Translations under genes and position numbers: made by a program
In this document: positions 8,401-18,081 of the stretch, one piece after another
Layout of the letters: each line of letters opens with the position of its first letter
Position numbering within the stretch: position 1 is the stretch's first letter
The notes under the pieces: model-generated
The model's database searches: none
What the model was told of the DNA's origin: nothing
Seen by the model: only the letters and a program-made list of their open reading frames with translations
Source: Winslowiella toletana
Lineage (GTDB): Bacteria; Pseudomonadota; Gammaproteobacteria; Enterobacterales; Enterobacteriaceae
Assembly: GCF_032164335.1 (NCBI RefSeq)
Contig: NZ_CP134152.1
Span: 2,170,001 to 2,234,000 of the forward strand
DNA: 64,000 bases
Reading direction: 5' to 3'

Positions 8401-9651
8401 ATGAGCAAAGACGGATTTCCGCTGTCACGACGCCGATTCCTTACCGGCAGCGCCATATTAACCGGCAGCTATTTCGTGCCGGGTTTAATCAACAGTGTCT
8501 GTGCTGCCGGATCGGACGCGCCGGAAAAAACAGAAATTCGCGTCGGCTTTATTCCATTAACCGATTGCGCCCCGGTGATTATGGCGGCGCTAAAGGGCTT
8601 TGATAAAAAGTACGGTATCAGCATCATCCCAAGCAAAGAAGCCAGCTGGGCGGCGGTGCGCGACAAACTGACTTCCGGTGAACTGGATGCGGCGCACCTG
8701 CTGTATGGCATGTTATACGGTCTGCAACTGGGCATTGCCGGGCCGCAGCATCAGATGGCTAATCTGATGACGCTGAACAATAACGGTCAGGCCATTACCT
8801 TGTCGAACCAGCTGAAAGCCATGAAGGTCACCGATGCCGCCAGCCTGAAGCAGGCGGTGGCGGCAAAACCGGCCGGAACCTACACCTTTGCCCATACCTT
8901 TCCCACCAGCACCCATGCGATGTGGCTCTACTACTGGCTGGCTAATGCCGGTATCAACCCGTTTGATGATGTGCGCACCGTAGTGGTGCCGCCACCGCAG
9001 ATGGTGATGAATATGAAAATAGGCAATATGAGCGGCTATTGCGTGGGCGAGCCGTGGAACCAACGGGCGATTAGCGACAATATTGGCTTCACTGCCGCCA
9101 CCTCGCAGCAGATCTGGCCGGATCATCCGGAGAAAGTGCTGGGCACCCGGGCCGCGTGGGTCGATGAACATCCCAACAGCGCCCGCGCCCTGACCGCAGC
9201 GGTGCTGGAGGCGGCGCGCTGGATTGATGCTTCCGATGCCAACCGCCGCGAAACCGCCGTCGCAATCGCCAGTCGTGCGTATCTCAACACCAAAGTGGAA
9301 ACCATTGAAGGCCGCATGCTCGGCGACTATGACAATGGGCTGGGTAAGCAGTGGAAAGATCAACATGCGATGCGCTTCTTCCACGATGGCGCGGTCAGTT
9401 TTCCTTATCTCTCCGACGGTATGTGGTTCCTGACCCAGCAACAACGCTGGGGGCTGCTGAAGCAGGAGCCGGATTACCTCGCCGTTGCCCGCGCAGTTAA
9501 CCGTATCGATATCTATAAACAGGCGGCCAGCGCAGTGGGCAACGTGGCATTGCCGGGTAGTGAAATGCGCAGCAGTACCCTGATTGACGGCAAGGTGTGG
9601 GATGGCAGTAACCCGGCCGAATACGCCGCCAGTTTCGCCATCAAACGTTGA
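8401..9651 (+). CDS. nasF: Nitrate ABC transporter, periplasmic binding protein
   Basis: 416 residues. The N-terminus carries a twin-arginine signal (SRRRFLTGSAILTGS) followed by a hydrophobic stretch and a likely cut near CAAGS. The body matches the NrtA/NasF family of nitrate-binding proteins (GFIPLTDCAPVIMAALKGF, HLLYGMLYG, GYCVGEPWNQRA). It captures nitrate or nitrite in the periplasm for NasED. The start at 8401 lies six bases after AGGAAG; the neighbouring ATG at 8398 is too close to it. First gene of nasFED-CB-A-cobA. Confidence 0.94.
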   Translation: MSKDGFPLSRRRFLTGSAILTGSYFVPGLINSVCAAGSDAPEKTEIRVGFIPLTDCAPVIMAALKGFDKKYGISIIPSKEASWAAVRDKLTSGELDAAHLLYGMLYGLQLGIAGPQHQMANLMTLNNNGQAITLSNQLKAMKVTDAASLKQAVAAKPAGTYTFAHTFPTSTHAMWLYYWLANAGINPFDDVRTVVVPPPQMVMNMKIGNMSGYCVGEPWNQRAISDNIGFTAATSQQIWPDHPEKVLGTRAAWVDEHPNSARALTAAVLEAARWIDASDANRRETAVAIASRAYLNTKVETIEGRMLGDYDNGLGKQWKDQHAMRFFHDGAVSFPYLSDGMWFLTQQQRWGLLKQEPDYLAVARAVNRIDIYKQAASAVGNVALPGSEMRSSTLIDGKVWDGSNPAEYAASFAIKR

Positions 9652-9662
9652 GGAGAGTGAAG

Positions 9663-10541
9663 ATGACCAGTGAAGCCCGCGTGGTGGCGATCACCGCCAA
9701 TACCCCGAACAGTAAAGCAGACATTATTCCACTTAAACCGGCCCACAAACCGGCAATGAAGCAGCGCCGCACTTTCCTGCGCCCGCTGATGCAGCGGGTG
9801 ATTCCGCCGTGCTGCGGCCTGCTGGTGCTGATTGCCATCTGGCAGGTAGCCGCGCTTAACAGCAGCGGTTTTCCGACGCCGGTCGACACCTGGCAGGCGG
9901 CGGTAACGCTGTTTGCCGATCCGTTTTATAACGCCGGTCCAAACGATCAGGGTATTGGCTGGAATGTGCTGGCCTCATTACAGCGCGTAGCCATCGGCTT
10001 TGGGCTGGCGGCGCTGGTCGGTATTCCGGCCGGTTTTCTGATTGGCCGCTTTACCTTTCTGGCGCGCATGCTGAATCCGATTATTGCGCTGCTGCGCCCG
10101 GTCAGCCCGCTGGCATGGCTGCCGATTGGCCTGCTGCTGTTTCAGCGCGCCGAACCGGCCTCCAGCTGGACCATCTTTATCTGCTCGATCTGGCCAATGA
10201 TCATCAATACCGCCGAAGGGGTGCAGCGGATCCCGCAGGACTATCTCAATGTGGCGCGGGTGCTGAAACTTTCTGAGTGGACGGTAATGCGCAAAATTCT
10301 GTTTCCGGCGGTATTACCGTCGGTACTGACCGGCGTTCGGCTGTCGATTGGTATCGCCTGGCTGGTGATTGTCGCCGCCGAGATGCTGACCGGCGGTCTG
10401 GGGATTGGCTTCTGGATCTGGAACGAATGGAACAACCTCAACGTCGAGCACATCCTGATTGCCATTGTGATTATCGGCGTCGTTGGTCTGCTGCTTGAGC
10501 AGGCGCTGATGCTGCTGGCACGTCGTTTTAGCTGGGAATAA
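9663..10541 (+). CDS. nasE: Nitrate ABC transporter, permease
   Basis: 292 residues with several membrane segments (for example CCGLLVLIAIWQVAAL; LLLEQALMLLA near the end) and the BPD permease loop (AAEMLTGGLGIGFWIWNEWN). The NrtB/NasE family forms the channel for nitrate uptake with NasF and NasD. The start at 9663 follows GAGGAGAGTGAAG; a TTG start at 9648 would overlap the nasF stop. Eleven bases separate it from nasD. Confidence 0.93.
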   Translation: MTSEARVVAITANTPNSKADIIPLKPAHKPAMKQRRTFLRPLMQRVIPPCCGLLVLIAIWQVAALNSSGFPTPVDTWQAAVTLFADPFYNAGPNDQGIGWNVLASLQRVAIGFGLAALVGIPAGFLIGRFTFLARMLNPIIALLRPVSPLAWLPIGLLLFQRAEPASSWTIFICSIWPMIINTAEGVQRIPQDYLNVARVLKLSEWTVMRKILFPAVLPSVLTGVRLSIGIAWLVIVAAEMLTGGLGIGFWIWNEWNNLNVEHILIAIVIIGVVGLLLEQALMLLARRFSWE

Positions 10542-10552
10542 ACCGGAGAGAG

Positions 10553-11344
10553 ATGATGAACCACATTATTCAGGTACAGAACGTCAGTCAGCGCTTCAAC
10601 ACCGCCAGCGGTGAGTTTATCGCGCTGGATAACGTCAGCTTCAATATCAGCGAAGGCGAGACCGTCAGCCTGATTGGCCACTCTGGCTGCGGCAAATCAA
10701 CACTGCTGAATCTGATCGCCGGATTAACCCAGCCGACGGAAGGTGGCCTGCTGTGTGATAACCGTGAAATCGACGGCCCCGGCCCGGAGCGCGCGGTGGT
10801 GTTTCAGAACCACTCATTGCTGCCGTGGCTGACCACTTACGACAACGTGGCGCTGGCGGTGAATCAGGTGTTTAAAGGCCGCATGAGCAAGACAGAGATG
10901 CGCGAGTGGATCGTCCATAATCTCGAACTGGTGCAGATGGGCCATGCGCTGGATAAGCGCCCGGGTGAGATCTCCGGCGGCATGAAGCAGCGCGTCGGTA
11001 TCGCCCGCGCGCTGGCAATGAAGCCAAAAGTGCTGCTGATGGATGAGCCGTTCGGGGCGCTCGATGCACTGACGCGTGCCCATTTACAGGATGCGGTGAT
11101 GCGTATTCAGCAGAAACTGAACACCACTATCGTGCTGATCACCCATGACGTTGATGAAGCAGTGCTGCTGTCGGATCGGGTGTTAATGATGACCAACGGC
11201 CCGGCGGCGCACGTCGGTGAGATTCTGACGGTGGATCTGCCGCGCCCCCGTTCGCGGGTGGCGCTGGCCGATGATCCGCGTTATCACCATCTGCGTCAGC
11301 AGGTGCTGCATTTCCTTTACGAAAAGCACTCCAGCGCGGCGTAA
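10553..11344 (+). CDS. nasD: Nitrate ABC transporter, ATP-binding protein
   Basis: 263 residues with Walker A GHSGCGKST (about residue 43), Q-loop FQNHSLLPW, signature ISGGMKQRVGIARALA, Walker B VLLMDEPFGALD and switch His in LITHDVDEAV. The sequence is of the NrtD/taurine-nitrate family. It powers uptake through NasE. Two ATG codons in a row (10553, 10556) follow GGAGAG. Ten bases precede nasC-nasB. Confidence 0.93.
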   Translation: MMNHIIQVQNVSQRFNTASGEFIALDNVSFNISEGETVSLIGHSGCGKSTLLNLIAGLTQPTEGGLLCDNREIDGPGPERAVVFQNHSLLPWLTTYDNVALAVNQVFKGRMSKTEMREWIVHNLELVQMGHALDKRPGEISGGMKQRVGIARALAMKPKVLLMDEPFGALDALTRAHLQDAVMRIQQKLNTTIVLITHDVDEAVLLSDRVLMMTNGPAAHVGEILTVDLPRPRSRVALADDPRYHHLRQQVLHFLYEKHSSAA

Positions 11345-11354
11345 GGAGCGGGCA

Positions 11355-14300
11355 ATGGTCGAACATCTGCTGGTAATCGGTAATGGCATGGCGGGAATGC
11401 GCATGGTGGAAACCCTGCTGCAACTGGCACCGGCGCGTTATCGCATTACGGTGATTGGCCGTGAAGCGCGGGGTAATTACAACCGCATTATGCTCTCGCC
11501 AGTGTTAAGCGGTGAAAAAGCGTTTGCCGACACCGTGCTGAACGCCCCGCACTGGTATGCCGAACAGAGCATCACGCTAATAAGTGGTGAAGCGGTGCAA
11601 TCGGTGGATATTGCGCGTCACAGGCTGACTACCGATCGGCGCACCCTGAGCTGGGACAAGCTGGTCTTCGCCACTGGCTCTTCACCATCGATGCCGGATA
11701 TTGAGGGTATCGGTCGGCCACACGTCAGCGGCTTTCGCACGCTGGATGATGTCGAACAGATGCTGAGTGATCACGGCCCGGTGGCTGTACTGGGCGGCGG
11801 CCTGGTCGGCATTGAAGCGGCGGCGGCACTGCGCTTGCGCGGTCGCGAAGTGGCGCTGATTCATCGTAATCCCTGGCTGATGGATCGCCAACTGGACCGG
11901 CAGGCAGGCGAGCTGCTGTGTGACTCGCTGCAACAGCGCGGCATTAGCTGTTATCCCGGTAGCGGTATCAGGGTGATTAACAGTGACACTGTCACGTTAT
12001 CCGGCGGACAGCAACTGAATGCTCAGAGGGTGATTATTGCCACCGGAGTCACGCCAGAAACGACCGTGGCGCGGGCCGCGGGCCTGGTTTGTCAGCGCGG
12101 CATTGTGGTCAACGGCCAGCTGCAAACGGCCCAGCCCGATGTTTACGCGCTGGGAGAGTGTTGCGAAATCAACGGTGAAAGTTTCGGGCTGCTGGCACCT
12201 TGCCTGCTGCAGGCCGCGATTCTCGCACATCGGCTGGCAGGCCAGCCGCTGAATGACTTTTATTCGCAGGATAACGGCGTGCGGTTAAAAGTCACCGGTA
12301 TTGACGTATTCAGCGCCGGAGATATTGGCGAACAGGGGCAAACCAGCCTGACCAGTTTCGATCCGCTCAGTGCTGACTATCGCCGCCTGTTTCTCCGCGA
12401 TGGCAAGTTAAGCGGCGTATTGCTGTTTGGCGATATCAGCCAGTCAGCGGCGCTGATTAAAAAATTACAACGCGGTGACGCAGTGACATCCGCCGCACTG
12501 TTTGATGCTGAAGAGCCACTTTACAGGCAGCCGCTGGCTGCAGGGATCAATGTTATGAGCAAACCGGTATTAGTTGTTATTGGCCACGGTATGGTGGGTC
12601 ATCATTTTCTTGAGCAGCTGGTGGATAAGCAGCTGCATCATCATTATCAGGTGGTGGTCTACGGTGAGGAGCGCCATGTCGCTTACGACCGCGTGCACCT
12701 GTCGGAATACTTTGCCGGCAGCACCCATGCCGACTTATCGCTGGTCGCGGAAAACTTTTTTGAACAATACGGCATAGAGCTGCGCAGCCACAGCGAAGTG
12801 GTGGCGATCGATCGCCAGCGTAAATGCGTGCGCGATACCAACGGCCATGAAATGGCGTGGGACAAGCTGGTGCTGGCTACTGGCTCCTCGGCGTTTGTTC
12901 CACCGATTCCGGGCAGCCAGTCGGCAAACTGCTTTGTCTATCGCACCCTTGACGATCTTGATGCTATCGCCGCACGCGCACGGCAGGCTAAACGTGGCGT
13001 GGTGATTGGCGGGGGTTTGTTAGGGCTGGAAGCGGCGAACGCGCTAAAACAGCTGGGGCTGGAAACGCATGTGGTCGAGTTCGCGCCTCGACTGATGGCG
13101 GTGCAGCTGGATGACGGTGGCGCGCAGATGCTGCGGCGCAAAATTGAGGCGCTTGGCGTCACGGTGCATACGCAGAAAGAGACGCGCGAAATTACTGAAC
13201 AGCCTGATGGCGGCCTGACGCTGAACTTTGCCGATGGTGAAACGCTGGAAACCGATTTAGTGCTGTTTTCCGCCGGTATTCGCCCGCGTGACCAACTGGC
13301 ACGCGACGCCGGTCTGACCCTCGGTCCGCGCGGCGGCATCGATATTCATGATACCTGTATCACCTCCGACTCCGCTATTTATGCCATTGGCGAATGCGCG
13401 CTGTGGAACAGGCAGATTTTTGGCCTGGTGGCACCGGGTTATCAGATGGCGCGCGTGCTGGCGGCCAATCTGGCCGGTGAGGCGGCGGCGTTTACCGGTG
13501 CGGATATGAGCACCAGGCTGAAATTGCTCGGGGTGGAAGTGGCGTCATTTGGTGATGCGCATGGCCGCACGCCGGGTAGCCAGAGTTATCACTGGACCAA
13601 CGGTCCGCAGGAGATCTACAAAAAGATCGTGGTATCGGCGGACGGTAAAAAGCTGCTTGGTGGAGTGCTGGTGGGTGACAGCAGCGAATACAGCACTTTA
13701 TTACAGATGATGCTGAATGATATGGCATTGCCGGACGCGCCGGAAACGCTGATTCTGCCGCAAAGCGCCGGAGCACCGGCCAGAGCGTTGGGGGTTGCTG
13801 CACTGCCGGATAGCGCGCAGATCTGCTCCTGTCATAACGTCAGTAAAAGCGATATCTGCGGGGCGGTACTCAGCGGCGCGGGAGATATGGCCGCGATAAA
13901 AAGCTGTACTAAGGCGGCTACCGGCTGCGGTGGTTGTTCAGCGCTGGTGAAACAGGTGATGGAATTTCAGCTGGCGAATCTTGGCGTTGAGGTGAAGAAA
14001 GATATTTGTGAGCATTTCGCCTGGTCGCGTCAGGAACTCCATCACCTGATTCGCGTTAATCAGATCAAAAGTTTTGAACAGTTACTGGCGCAGTACGGTC
14101 ATGGTCACGGCTGCGAAGTGTGTAAACCACTGGTCGGGTCGCTGCTGGCTTCCTGCTGGAATGAGTATCTGCTGAAACCGGCACATCTGCCGTTGCAGGA
14201 TACCAATGACCGCCACTTCGCCAATATTCAAAAGGATGGCAGTTACTCGGTGGTGCCGCGCGTACCGGCCGGAGAAATTACCGCGCAAGGACTGATCGCC

Positions 14301-15443
14301 ATTGGCCAGGTGGCCGCACGTTATAACCTCTACAGCAAAATTACCGGCGGTCAGCGTATCGATCTGTTTGGTGCGCGACTCGACCAACTGCCGGCAATCT
14401 GGCAGGAACTGGTGGCGGCCGGATTTGAAACCGGCCACGCCTACGGCAAATCACTGCGCACCGTGAAGTCCTGCGTCGGCTCCACCTGGTGCCGCTATGG
14501 CGTACAGGATTCCACCGGTTTCGCCATTCAGCTGGAGAATCGTTACAAAGGGCTGCGTGCGCCGCACAAAATTAAAATGGCGGTGTCTGGCTGTACCCGC
14601 GAATGTGCCGAAGCGCAGAGTAAAGATATCGGCGTGATCGCCACCGATAAAGGCTGGAACCTGTATGTCTGCGGCAATGGCGGCATGAAACCGCGCCATG
14701 CGGATCTGTTTGCCAGCGATCTCGACGATCAAACGCTGTTGCGCTATGTCGACCGCTTGCTGATGTTCTATGTGCGCACTGCCGACCGTCTGCAACGCAC
14801 CAGCGTGTGGATGGACAATATGGAAGGTGGCCTCGACTATTTGCGGGCGGTGGTGATCGAAGACAGCCTCGGTATCGCCAGCGAGCTGGAACAGGAGATG
14901 CAGCGGGTAGTTGAAGCTTATCAATGCGAATGGCAGACCACGCTGGAGAATCCGGATCGCCGCGCGCTGTTTCGCAGCACCCTCAACAGCGATCAACCGG
15001 ATGAAACCGTGCGCTGGCAGCATCAGCGCGGGCAGATTTGCCCGTCGACCGAAGCGACTATTCCGCTGCAGCAACTGCCTGCAGAGCAGTGGACCCGACT
15101 CTGTCAGCTTGACGAGATCCCGCCGATGGCCGGGATCGGTGCGCGGCTGGGCAGTGTGCGCATCGCGCTGTTCCGCTTTGGTGAGCAGCTGTATGCGCTG
15201 GATGATATCGAGCCGGGTACCCATGCCAGCGTGATCTCGCGGGGATTACTGGGCGATGCCGGAGGAGAGGCGATAGTGATTTCTCCCCTGTACAAACAGC
15301 GTTTCCGCCTGCGCGACGGGCAGAGTCTCGATCGACTCGATCTGCAACTGCGCTGCTGGCCGGTAAAACTGGAAAACGGCGCGGTACTGGTGGCAAATTT
15401 CCCGCTGAGTGTGGCACCGATTGCGATTGCGGTGGCGTCGTGA
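11355..15443 (+). CDS. nasB: Fused nitrate reductase electron-transfer subunit and assimilatory nitrite reductase (NasC-NasB)
   Basis: 1362 residues in one frame. Residues 1-400 are a NasC-like FAD/NADH reductase (VIGNGMAGMRMVE, ATGSSPSMPD, VAVLGGGLVGIEAA). From residue 401 (MSKPVLVVIGHGMVGHHFLE) a second, complete NirB/NasB begins: another FAD/NADH module, a BFD-type 2Fe-2S motif (ICSCHNVSK, CTKAATGCGGC), then the siroheme/4Fe-4S site (CVGSTWC and CTREC), and a NirD-like Rieske fold without cluster ligands near the end. In Klebsiella nasC and nasB are separate neighbouring genes in this order; here no stop lies between them. An internal ATG at 12555 with AGGGATC upstream remains. It reduces nitrite to ammonium and probably passes electrons to NasA. 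The 3' end overlaps nasA. Confidence 0.93.
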   Translation: MVEHLLVIGNGMAGMRMVETLLQLAPARYRITVIGREARGNYNRIMLSPVLSGEKAFADTVLNAPHWYAEQSITLISGEAVQSVDIARHRLTTDRRTLSWDKLVFATGSSPSMPDIEGIGRPHVSGFRTLDDVEQMLSDHGPVAVLGGGLVGIEAAAALRLRGREVALIHRNPWLMDRQLDRQAGELLCDSLQQRGISCYPGSGIRVINSDTVTLSGGQQLNAQRVIIATGVTPETTVARAAGLVCQRGIVVNGQLQTAQPDVYALGECCEINGESFGLLAPCLLQAAILAHRLAGQPLNDFYSQDNGVRLKVTGIDVFSAGDIGEQGQTSLTSFDPLSADYRRLFLRDGKLSGVLLFGDISQSAALIKKLQRGDAVTSAALFDAEEPLYRQPLAAGINVMSKPVLVVIGHGMVGHHFLEQLVDKQLHHHYQVVVYGEERHVAYDRVHLSEYFAGSTHADLSLVAENFFEQYGIELRSHSEVVAIDRQRKCVRDTNGHEMAWDKLVLATGSSAFVPPIPGSQSANCFVYRTLDDLDAIAARARQAKRGVVIGGGLLGLEAANALKQLGLETHVVEFAPRLMAVQLDDGGAQMLRRKIEALGVTVHTQKETREITEQPDGGLTLNFADGETLETDLVLFSAGIRPRDQLARDAGLTLGPRGGIDIHDTCITSDSAIYAIGECALWNRQIFGLVAPGYQMARVLAANLAGEAAAFTGADMSTRLKLLGVEVASFGDAHGRTPGSQSYHWTNGPQEIYKKIVVSADGKKLLGGVLVGDSSEYSTLLQMMLNDMALPDAPETLILPQSAGAPARALGVAALPDSAQICSCHNVSKSDICGAVLSGAGDMAAIKSCTKAATGCGGCSALVKQVMEFQLANLGVEVKKDICEHFAWSRQELHHLIRVNQIKSFEQLLAQYGHGHGCEVCKPLVGSLLASCWNEYLLKPAHLPLQDTNDRHFANIQKDGSYSVVPRVPAGEITAQGLIAIGQVAARYNLYSKITGGQRIDLFGARLDQLPAIWQELVAAGFETGHAYGKSLRTVKSCVGSTWCRYGVQDSTGFAIQLENRYKGLRAPHKIKMAVSGCTRECAEAQSKDIGVIATDKGWNLYVCGNGGMKPRHADLFASDLDDQTLLRYVDRLLMFYVRTADRLQRTSVWMDNMEGGLDYLRAVVIEDSLGIASELEQEMQRVVEAYQCEWQTTLENPDRRALFRSTLNSDQPDETVRWQHQRGQICPSTEATIPLQQLPAEQWTRLCQLDEIPPMAGIGARLGSVRIALFRFGEQLYALDDIEPGTHASVISRGLLGDAGGEAIVISPLYKQRFRLRDGQSLDRLDLQLRCWPVKLENGAVLVANFPLSVAPIAIAVAS

Positions 15444-18070
15444 ACAGCACCTGTCCTTACTGCGGCGTCGGCTGCGGCGTGAAAGTCACGCCACAGCCGT
15501 CAGGCGCATTTCAGGTTGAGGGCGACACGCAGCATCCGGCGAATCAGGGGCGGCTGTGCGTCAAAGGTGCGGCGCTGGGTGAAACGCTGGGGCATCAGGG
15601 GCGTTTGCTGTATCCGCAGGTCAATGGTCAGCGGGTCAGCTGGGATGAGGCATTGCAGCAGGTTGCCAGCGATCTGCAACAGATTATTGATAACTATGGC
15701 GCGCAGGCGGTAGCGTTTTATGCCTCCGGCCAGCTGCTGACTGAGGATTACTACGTCGCCAATAAACTGATGAAGGGTTTTATTGGCGTCGGCAATATTG
15801 ATACTAACTCGCGACTCTGTATGGCTTCGGCGGTAGTTGGCTATAAACGCGCATTTGGCGCGGATGCGGTGCCGTGCTGCTATGACGACTTTGACCACAG
15901 TGACCTGGTCATTCTGGTCGGATCTAACGCCGCATGGGCGCACCCGGTGGCTTATCAGCGGCTGGTCGCGGCGAAAAAACAGCGGCCTGATATGCAGGTG
16001 GTGGTTATCGATCCGCGTCGCACCGCCACCTGCGATCTCGCCGATCTGCATTTACCGCTGCGGCCGGGCAGTGATGCCGCATTGTTTAATGGCTTACTGC
16101 ACTGGCTGTCGCAGCATCAGGCCATCGACAGCAGCATGCTGCCGCAGCTCGACGGCGTTGAGGCGGCACTGGCGGCGGCGCAGCCGTGGGACAGCCGGGC
16201 CGTTGCTGAGTTTTGCCAGCTGGAACAGGCTCAGGTCGAAGCGTTTTATCAGCGGGTGGTTGCCAGTCACAACCTGCTGACGCTGTATTGCATGGGGATT
16301 AACCAGTCGGGCAGCGGCAGCGACAAATGTAATGCGATTATTAATGTGCATCTGCTGAGCGGCAAAATCGGCCGCGCTGGTAGCGGGCCTTTTTCGCTGA
16401 CCGGGCAGCCTAATGCCATGGGCGGTCGTGAAGTGGGTGGGCTGGCGAATCAGCTGGCGGCACATATGAACTTCGAGCCGGACGATATCGACCGTTTGCA
16501 ACGTTTCTGGCACAGCGATCGGGTGGCGCGACAGCCAGGGCTGAAAGCGGTGGAGTTGTTTCAGGCAATTGAACGCGGTGAAGTGAAAGCCGTCTGGATT
16601 ATGGGCACCAATCCGGCGGTATCGCTACCGGACGGTCATCGGGTGGCTCAGGCGCTGGCACGCTGTGACAAGGTGATCGTCTCTGACGTCAGCCAGCATA
16701 CCGACACCACTGCCTGGGCCGATATTCTACTGCCCGCGCAGGGCTGGGGCGAAAAAAACGGCACGGTGACCAACTCTGAACGGCGTATCTCGCGCCAGCG
16801 CGGTTTTGTCGCAGCGGCGGGCGAGGCGCGGCCCGACTGGTGGATTCTCGCCGAGGTAGCGAAGCGCATGGGCTTTGCCGATGCGTTTAGCTGGCAGCAT
16901 CCGGCAGACATTTTTCGCGAACATGCGGCGCTCTCCGGCTTTGAAAATCACGGTACGCGTGCATTTGATATCAGCGGGCTGGCACAGTTAACTAACGCGC
17001 AGTGGGATGCGCTGCAACCGCTGCAATGGCCGGTCAATGCTCAATATCCTCAGGGATGCGCGCGACTGTTCAGTGAACGGACGTTTTTCCATGCCAACGG
17101 TAAAGCGCGCCTGCTGCCAATCAGCCCGCGTTTACCGGTGGCGCAAGTCAGCGCTGGCTGGCCATTAATGATGAATACCGGCCGCATCCGCGATCAGTGG
17201 CACACCATGACGCGAACCGGCAGCGTGCCACGCCTGATGCAGCATCACAACCAGCCGTTTGTCGAAATTCATCCACAGGATGCCCGCCAGCATCAGATTA
17301 ACGAAGGCGATTTGGTGCGGGTGCAGTCGGCCACCGGCTGGCTGGTGGTGCGCGCCCAGCTTTCCGGCGGGCAACAGCGCGGCAGCGTGTTTGTACCGAT
17401 GCACTGGACGCGTCAGTTCGCCGCGCAGGCCAATGTTGATTTGCTGGTATCAGCGCATCTTTGCCCGGAGTCTGGCCAGCCGGAAAGCAAACAGACGCCG
17501 GTACGCCTGCGCCGCTGGCATAGCGACTGGCAGGGAGAGTTATTCTTGCGTGACACTGTCACTGTCACTGATATTCGGGCGCTGTGGTGGGCGCGTACGC
17601 CATACCCTGCTGCCACGCGCTATACGCTGGCCGCTGATGGCGATCCGCAACAGTGGCTGTCCCGGCAGTTCGATCTGAGTGAACTGACCTTGCAGTATGC
17701 CGACGGACAAGGGATGTTCCGGCGCGTGCTCGGCTGGCAGTCAGGAGAACTGGTGCTGGCATTTTATGCTGATGGCGTTCGTCCACAGCTGGATGAGGCG
17801 TTTATCGCTGCGGCGTTCAGCCAGCCGGTGCAGACGGCGCAGCACCGGCACGCTTTACTTGCCGGTTATGCAGCACAGAGCGAGGCGAAAGGCAGAACGG
17901 TTTGTAGCTGTTTTGGCGTCGGCGAACAGCAAATTGTCGCGGCCATCGCCAGTGGCTGCGTTACCCCCGAAGCGCTGGGTAAAAAATTACAGTGCGGCAC
18001 CAACTGTGGTTCCTGCATTCCTGAACTCAAACAGTTAATTACCCGAAGTGAAATCATTCAGCCGGGTTAA
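15440..18070 (+). CDS. nasA: Assimilatory nitrate reductase catalytic subunit
   Basis: 876 residues from a GTG that overlaps the nasC-nasB stop (GTGA). The N-terminal CPYCGVGCGV plus RLCVKG supplies a 4Fe-4S cluster. The molybdopterin oxidoreductase body follows (MGTNPAVSLPDGHRV, then a MoCo dinucleotide-binding domain with MNTGRIRDQWHTMTRTG). A BFD-like 2Fe-2S domain sits at the C-terminus (VCSCFGVGEQQIV, CGTNCGSCIPEL). The enzyme reduces nitrate to nitrite in the cytoplasm using bis-MGD molybdenum. Length and layout match Klebsiella NasA. Confidence 0.95.
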   Translation: MNSTCPYCGVGCGVKVTPQPSGAFQVEGDTQHPANQGRLCVKGAALGETLGHQGRLLYPQVNGQRVSWDEALQQVASDLQQIIDNYGAQAVAFYASGQLLTEDYYVANKLMKGFIGVGNIDTNSRLCMASAVVGYKRAFGADAVPCCYDDFDHSDLVILVGSNAAWAHPVAYQRLVAAKKQRPDMQVVVIDPRRTATCDLADLHLPLRPGSDAALFNGLLHWLSQHQAIDSSMLPQLDGVEAALAAAQPWDSRAVAEFCQLEQAQVEAFYQRVVASHNLLTLYCMGINQSGSGSDKCNAIINVHLLSGKIGRAGSGPFSLTGQPNAMGGREVGGLANQLAAHMNFEPDDIDRLQRFWHSDRVARQPGLKAVELFQAIERGEVKAVWIMGTNPAVSLPDGHRVAQALARCDKVIVSDVSQHTDTTAWADILLPAQGWGEKNGTVTNSERRISRQRGFVAAAGEARPDWWILAEVAKRMGFADAFSWQHPADIFREHAALSGFENHGTRAFDISGLAQLTNAQWDALQPLQWPVNAQYPQGCARLFSERTFFHANGKARLLPISPRLPVAQVSAGWPLMMNTGRIRDQWHTMTRTGSVPRLMQHHNQPFVEIHPQDARQHQINEGDLVRVQSATGWLVVRAQLSGGQQRGSVFVPMHWTRQFAAQANVDLLVSAHLCPESGQPESKQTPVRLRRWHSDWQGELFLRDTVTVTDIRALWWARTPYPAATRYTLAADGDPQQWLSRQFDLSELTLQYADGQGMFRRVLGWQSGELVLAFYADGVRPQLDEAFIAAAFSQPVQTAQHRHALLAGYAAQSEAKGRTVCSCFGVGEQQIVAAIASGCVTPEALGKKLQCGTNCGSCIPELKQLITRSEIIQPG

Positions 18071-18081
18071 CGAGGACTCTG

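Noticed and set aside
11271..11354. Earlier in-frame start for nasC-nasB
   Set aside because: It overlaps the end of nasD and lacks the family N-terminus; ATG 11355 has a GGAG ribosome site.
14451..15224. 257-codon minus-strand open frame inside nasC-nasB
   Set aside because: Antisense to the siroheme domain of the nitrite reductase; no ribosome site and no recognisable domain.
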